The notes under the pieces were generated by a model that saw only the letters and a program-made list of their open reading frames with translations, did no database searches and was not told the DNA's origin. Source: a virus. Taken from it: a stretch of DNA of 21,230 nt. The position numbers were made by a program, and so were the translations under genes. This document shows positions 20,852 through 21,230 of this stretch, piece after piece (positions within the stretch are counted from its first letter, which is position 1; each line of letters opens with the position of its first letter). The stretch lies in the IMG/VR virus record IMGVR_UViG_3300025647_000336, positions 1 through 21,230 of that record; one strand, written 5' to 3'.

Positions 20852-21181
20852 ATGGCACAACTAAGTACAAAAATAAAAGAATACTGCAAAGCTAATGGAG
20901 TAGCTGATGTAGATTTTTTAAATGATGTTAAGTTGCAAGACGACAGCAATGGTCAAGGTGTTTATATAGCTGAGTGGAATTTAGATATTGCACAACCAAC
21001 TGACGCACAACTAACATCTTATGAAACTGCTGCAAATACTGCTGAAGCTAATGCTCAAGTAGATGCTGCAAGACGACAAGCCTATGGTTCTTGGGGAGAT
21101 CAATTAGATGAAATCTACCATAACATTGATGCTTGGAAAACTAGAATACAAAGTATAAAAGATAATAACCCTAAGAGTTAA
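20852..21181 (+). CDS. Small tail-region protein, tail-assembly-like, 109 aa
   Basis: A 109-residue soluble, helical protein. The N-terminus, L-S-T-K-I-K-E-Y-C-K-A-N-G, and A-E-W-N-L-D-I-A-Q-P-T-D-A-Q-L are followed by an alanine-rich helix. The strongly conserved-looking C-terminus is W-G-D-Q-L-D-E-I-Y-H-N-I-D-A-W-K-T-R-I, ending in I-K-D-N-N-P-K. The 'Q-L-D-x-I-Y-H-x-x-D-A-W-K ... I-K-x-x-x-P-K' ending is a very common motif in small proteins next to fibre genes of marine phages, usually annotated as hypothetical or tail-assembly proteins. A chaperone role for fibres is inferred from its position. AAGGAGG at 20838-20844 is the strongest ribosome binding site of this block. Confidence 0.78.
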   Translation: MAQLSTKIKEYCKANGVADVDFLNDVKLQDDSNGQGVYIAEWNLDIAQPTDAQLTSYETAANTAEANAQVDAARRQAYGSWGDQLDEIYHNIDAWKTRIQSIKDNNPKS

Positions 21182-21184
21182 TAA

Positions 21185-21230
21185 ATGGCATATATAGGTA
21201 GAGATACAGATAAAATAAGTAATGTAGAGG
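21185..21230 (+). CDS. Start of a further tail fibre gene (3' end outside window)
   Basis: An ATG at 21185, three bases after the previous stop, opens a frame that runs to the end of the window. The visible start is MAYIGRDTDKISNVE. Marine phage fibre proteins very often begin MAYIG followed by a short variable stretch, so a further fibre or adhesin is the likely product. No clear Shine-Dalgarno is seen; re-initiation after the upstream gene is likely. Only 15 residues are visible. Confidence 0.65.
   Translation, partial: MAYIGRDTDKISNVE

Overview
The window is a continuous stretch of the virion-structure and DNA-packaging half of a T7-like (short-tailed, podovirus) tailed phage. All supportable genes lie on the + strand, coding density is very high, and base composition is strongly AT-rich with A/T-ending codons throughout. 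The gene set and protein styles look like marine podoviruses such as those infecting SAR11/Pelagibacter or other low-GC marine bacteria: Bbp19-like protein, short non-proteolysed capsid protein, DUF6321/DUF5872-like basic proteins, T7-type fibre N-terminus and fibres with C1q-like tips. The host assignment is an inference from composition and family resemblance, not something the sequence states. No integrase, repressor, tRNA, CRISPR array or insertion sequence was seen.

Layout. (1) 1-915: the tail of an upstream basic protein, a short non-coding gap, then small early-packaging genes: two tiny proteins, a Ref-like HNH nuclease and a 62-residue protein. (2) 905-3879: the large terminase, followed by small tightly overlapping genes. 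These include a possible permuted papain-like protein, an acidic 49-residue protein, two very basic proteins and a 26-codon micro-ORF. (3) 3879-8599: head genes: a Ser-rich unknown, the portal, a Bbp19-like protein, a scaffold, a small conserved protein, then after a 145-base leader the major capsid protein and a likely decoration protein. A strong intrinsic terminator at about 8612-8655 closes this block. (4) 8664-11476: tail adaptor (gp11-like) and nozzle (gp12-like). (5) 11473-18427: three internal ejection proteins (gp14/15/16 analogues). (6) 18427-21230: the adhesion cassette: T7-gp17-type fibre, a small beta-rich protein, a fibre with a C1q-like tip, a small tail-assembly-like protein and the start of another fibre.

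How it works together. The scaffold and portal nucleate a capsid of the 276-residue coat protein, and the large terminase fills it with DNA through the portal. The adaptor, nozzle and fibres then complete the tail, and the internal proteins are ejected to form the trans-envelope channel. Eleven gene junctions use the same one-base overlap TAATG, so translation is probably coupled along most of the window. A 13-base motif TGTGCGTWGWTTA occurs before the small head genes, before the capsid gene and before the tail fibre gene, with a looser version in the first intergenic gap. It is a candidate phage promoter and the most interesting unexplained signal I found. Four short genes (1-126 partial, 348-461, 2807-2956, 3799-3879) fall below usual ORF length limits and are annotated here from direct reading.
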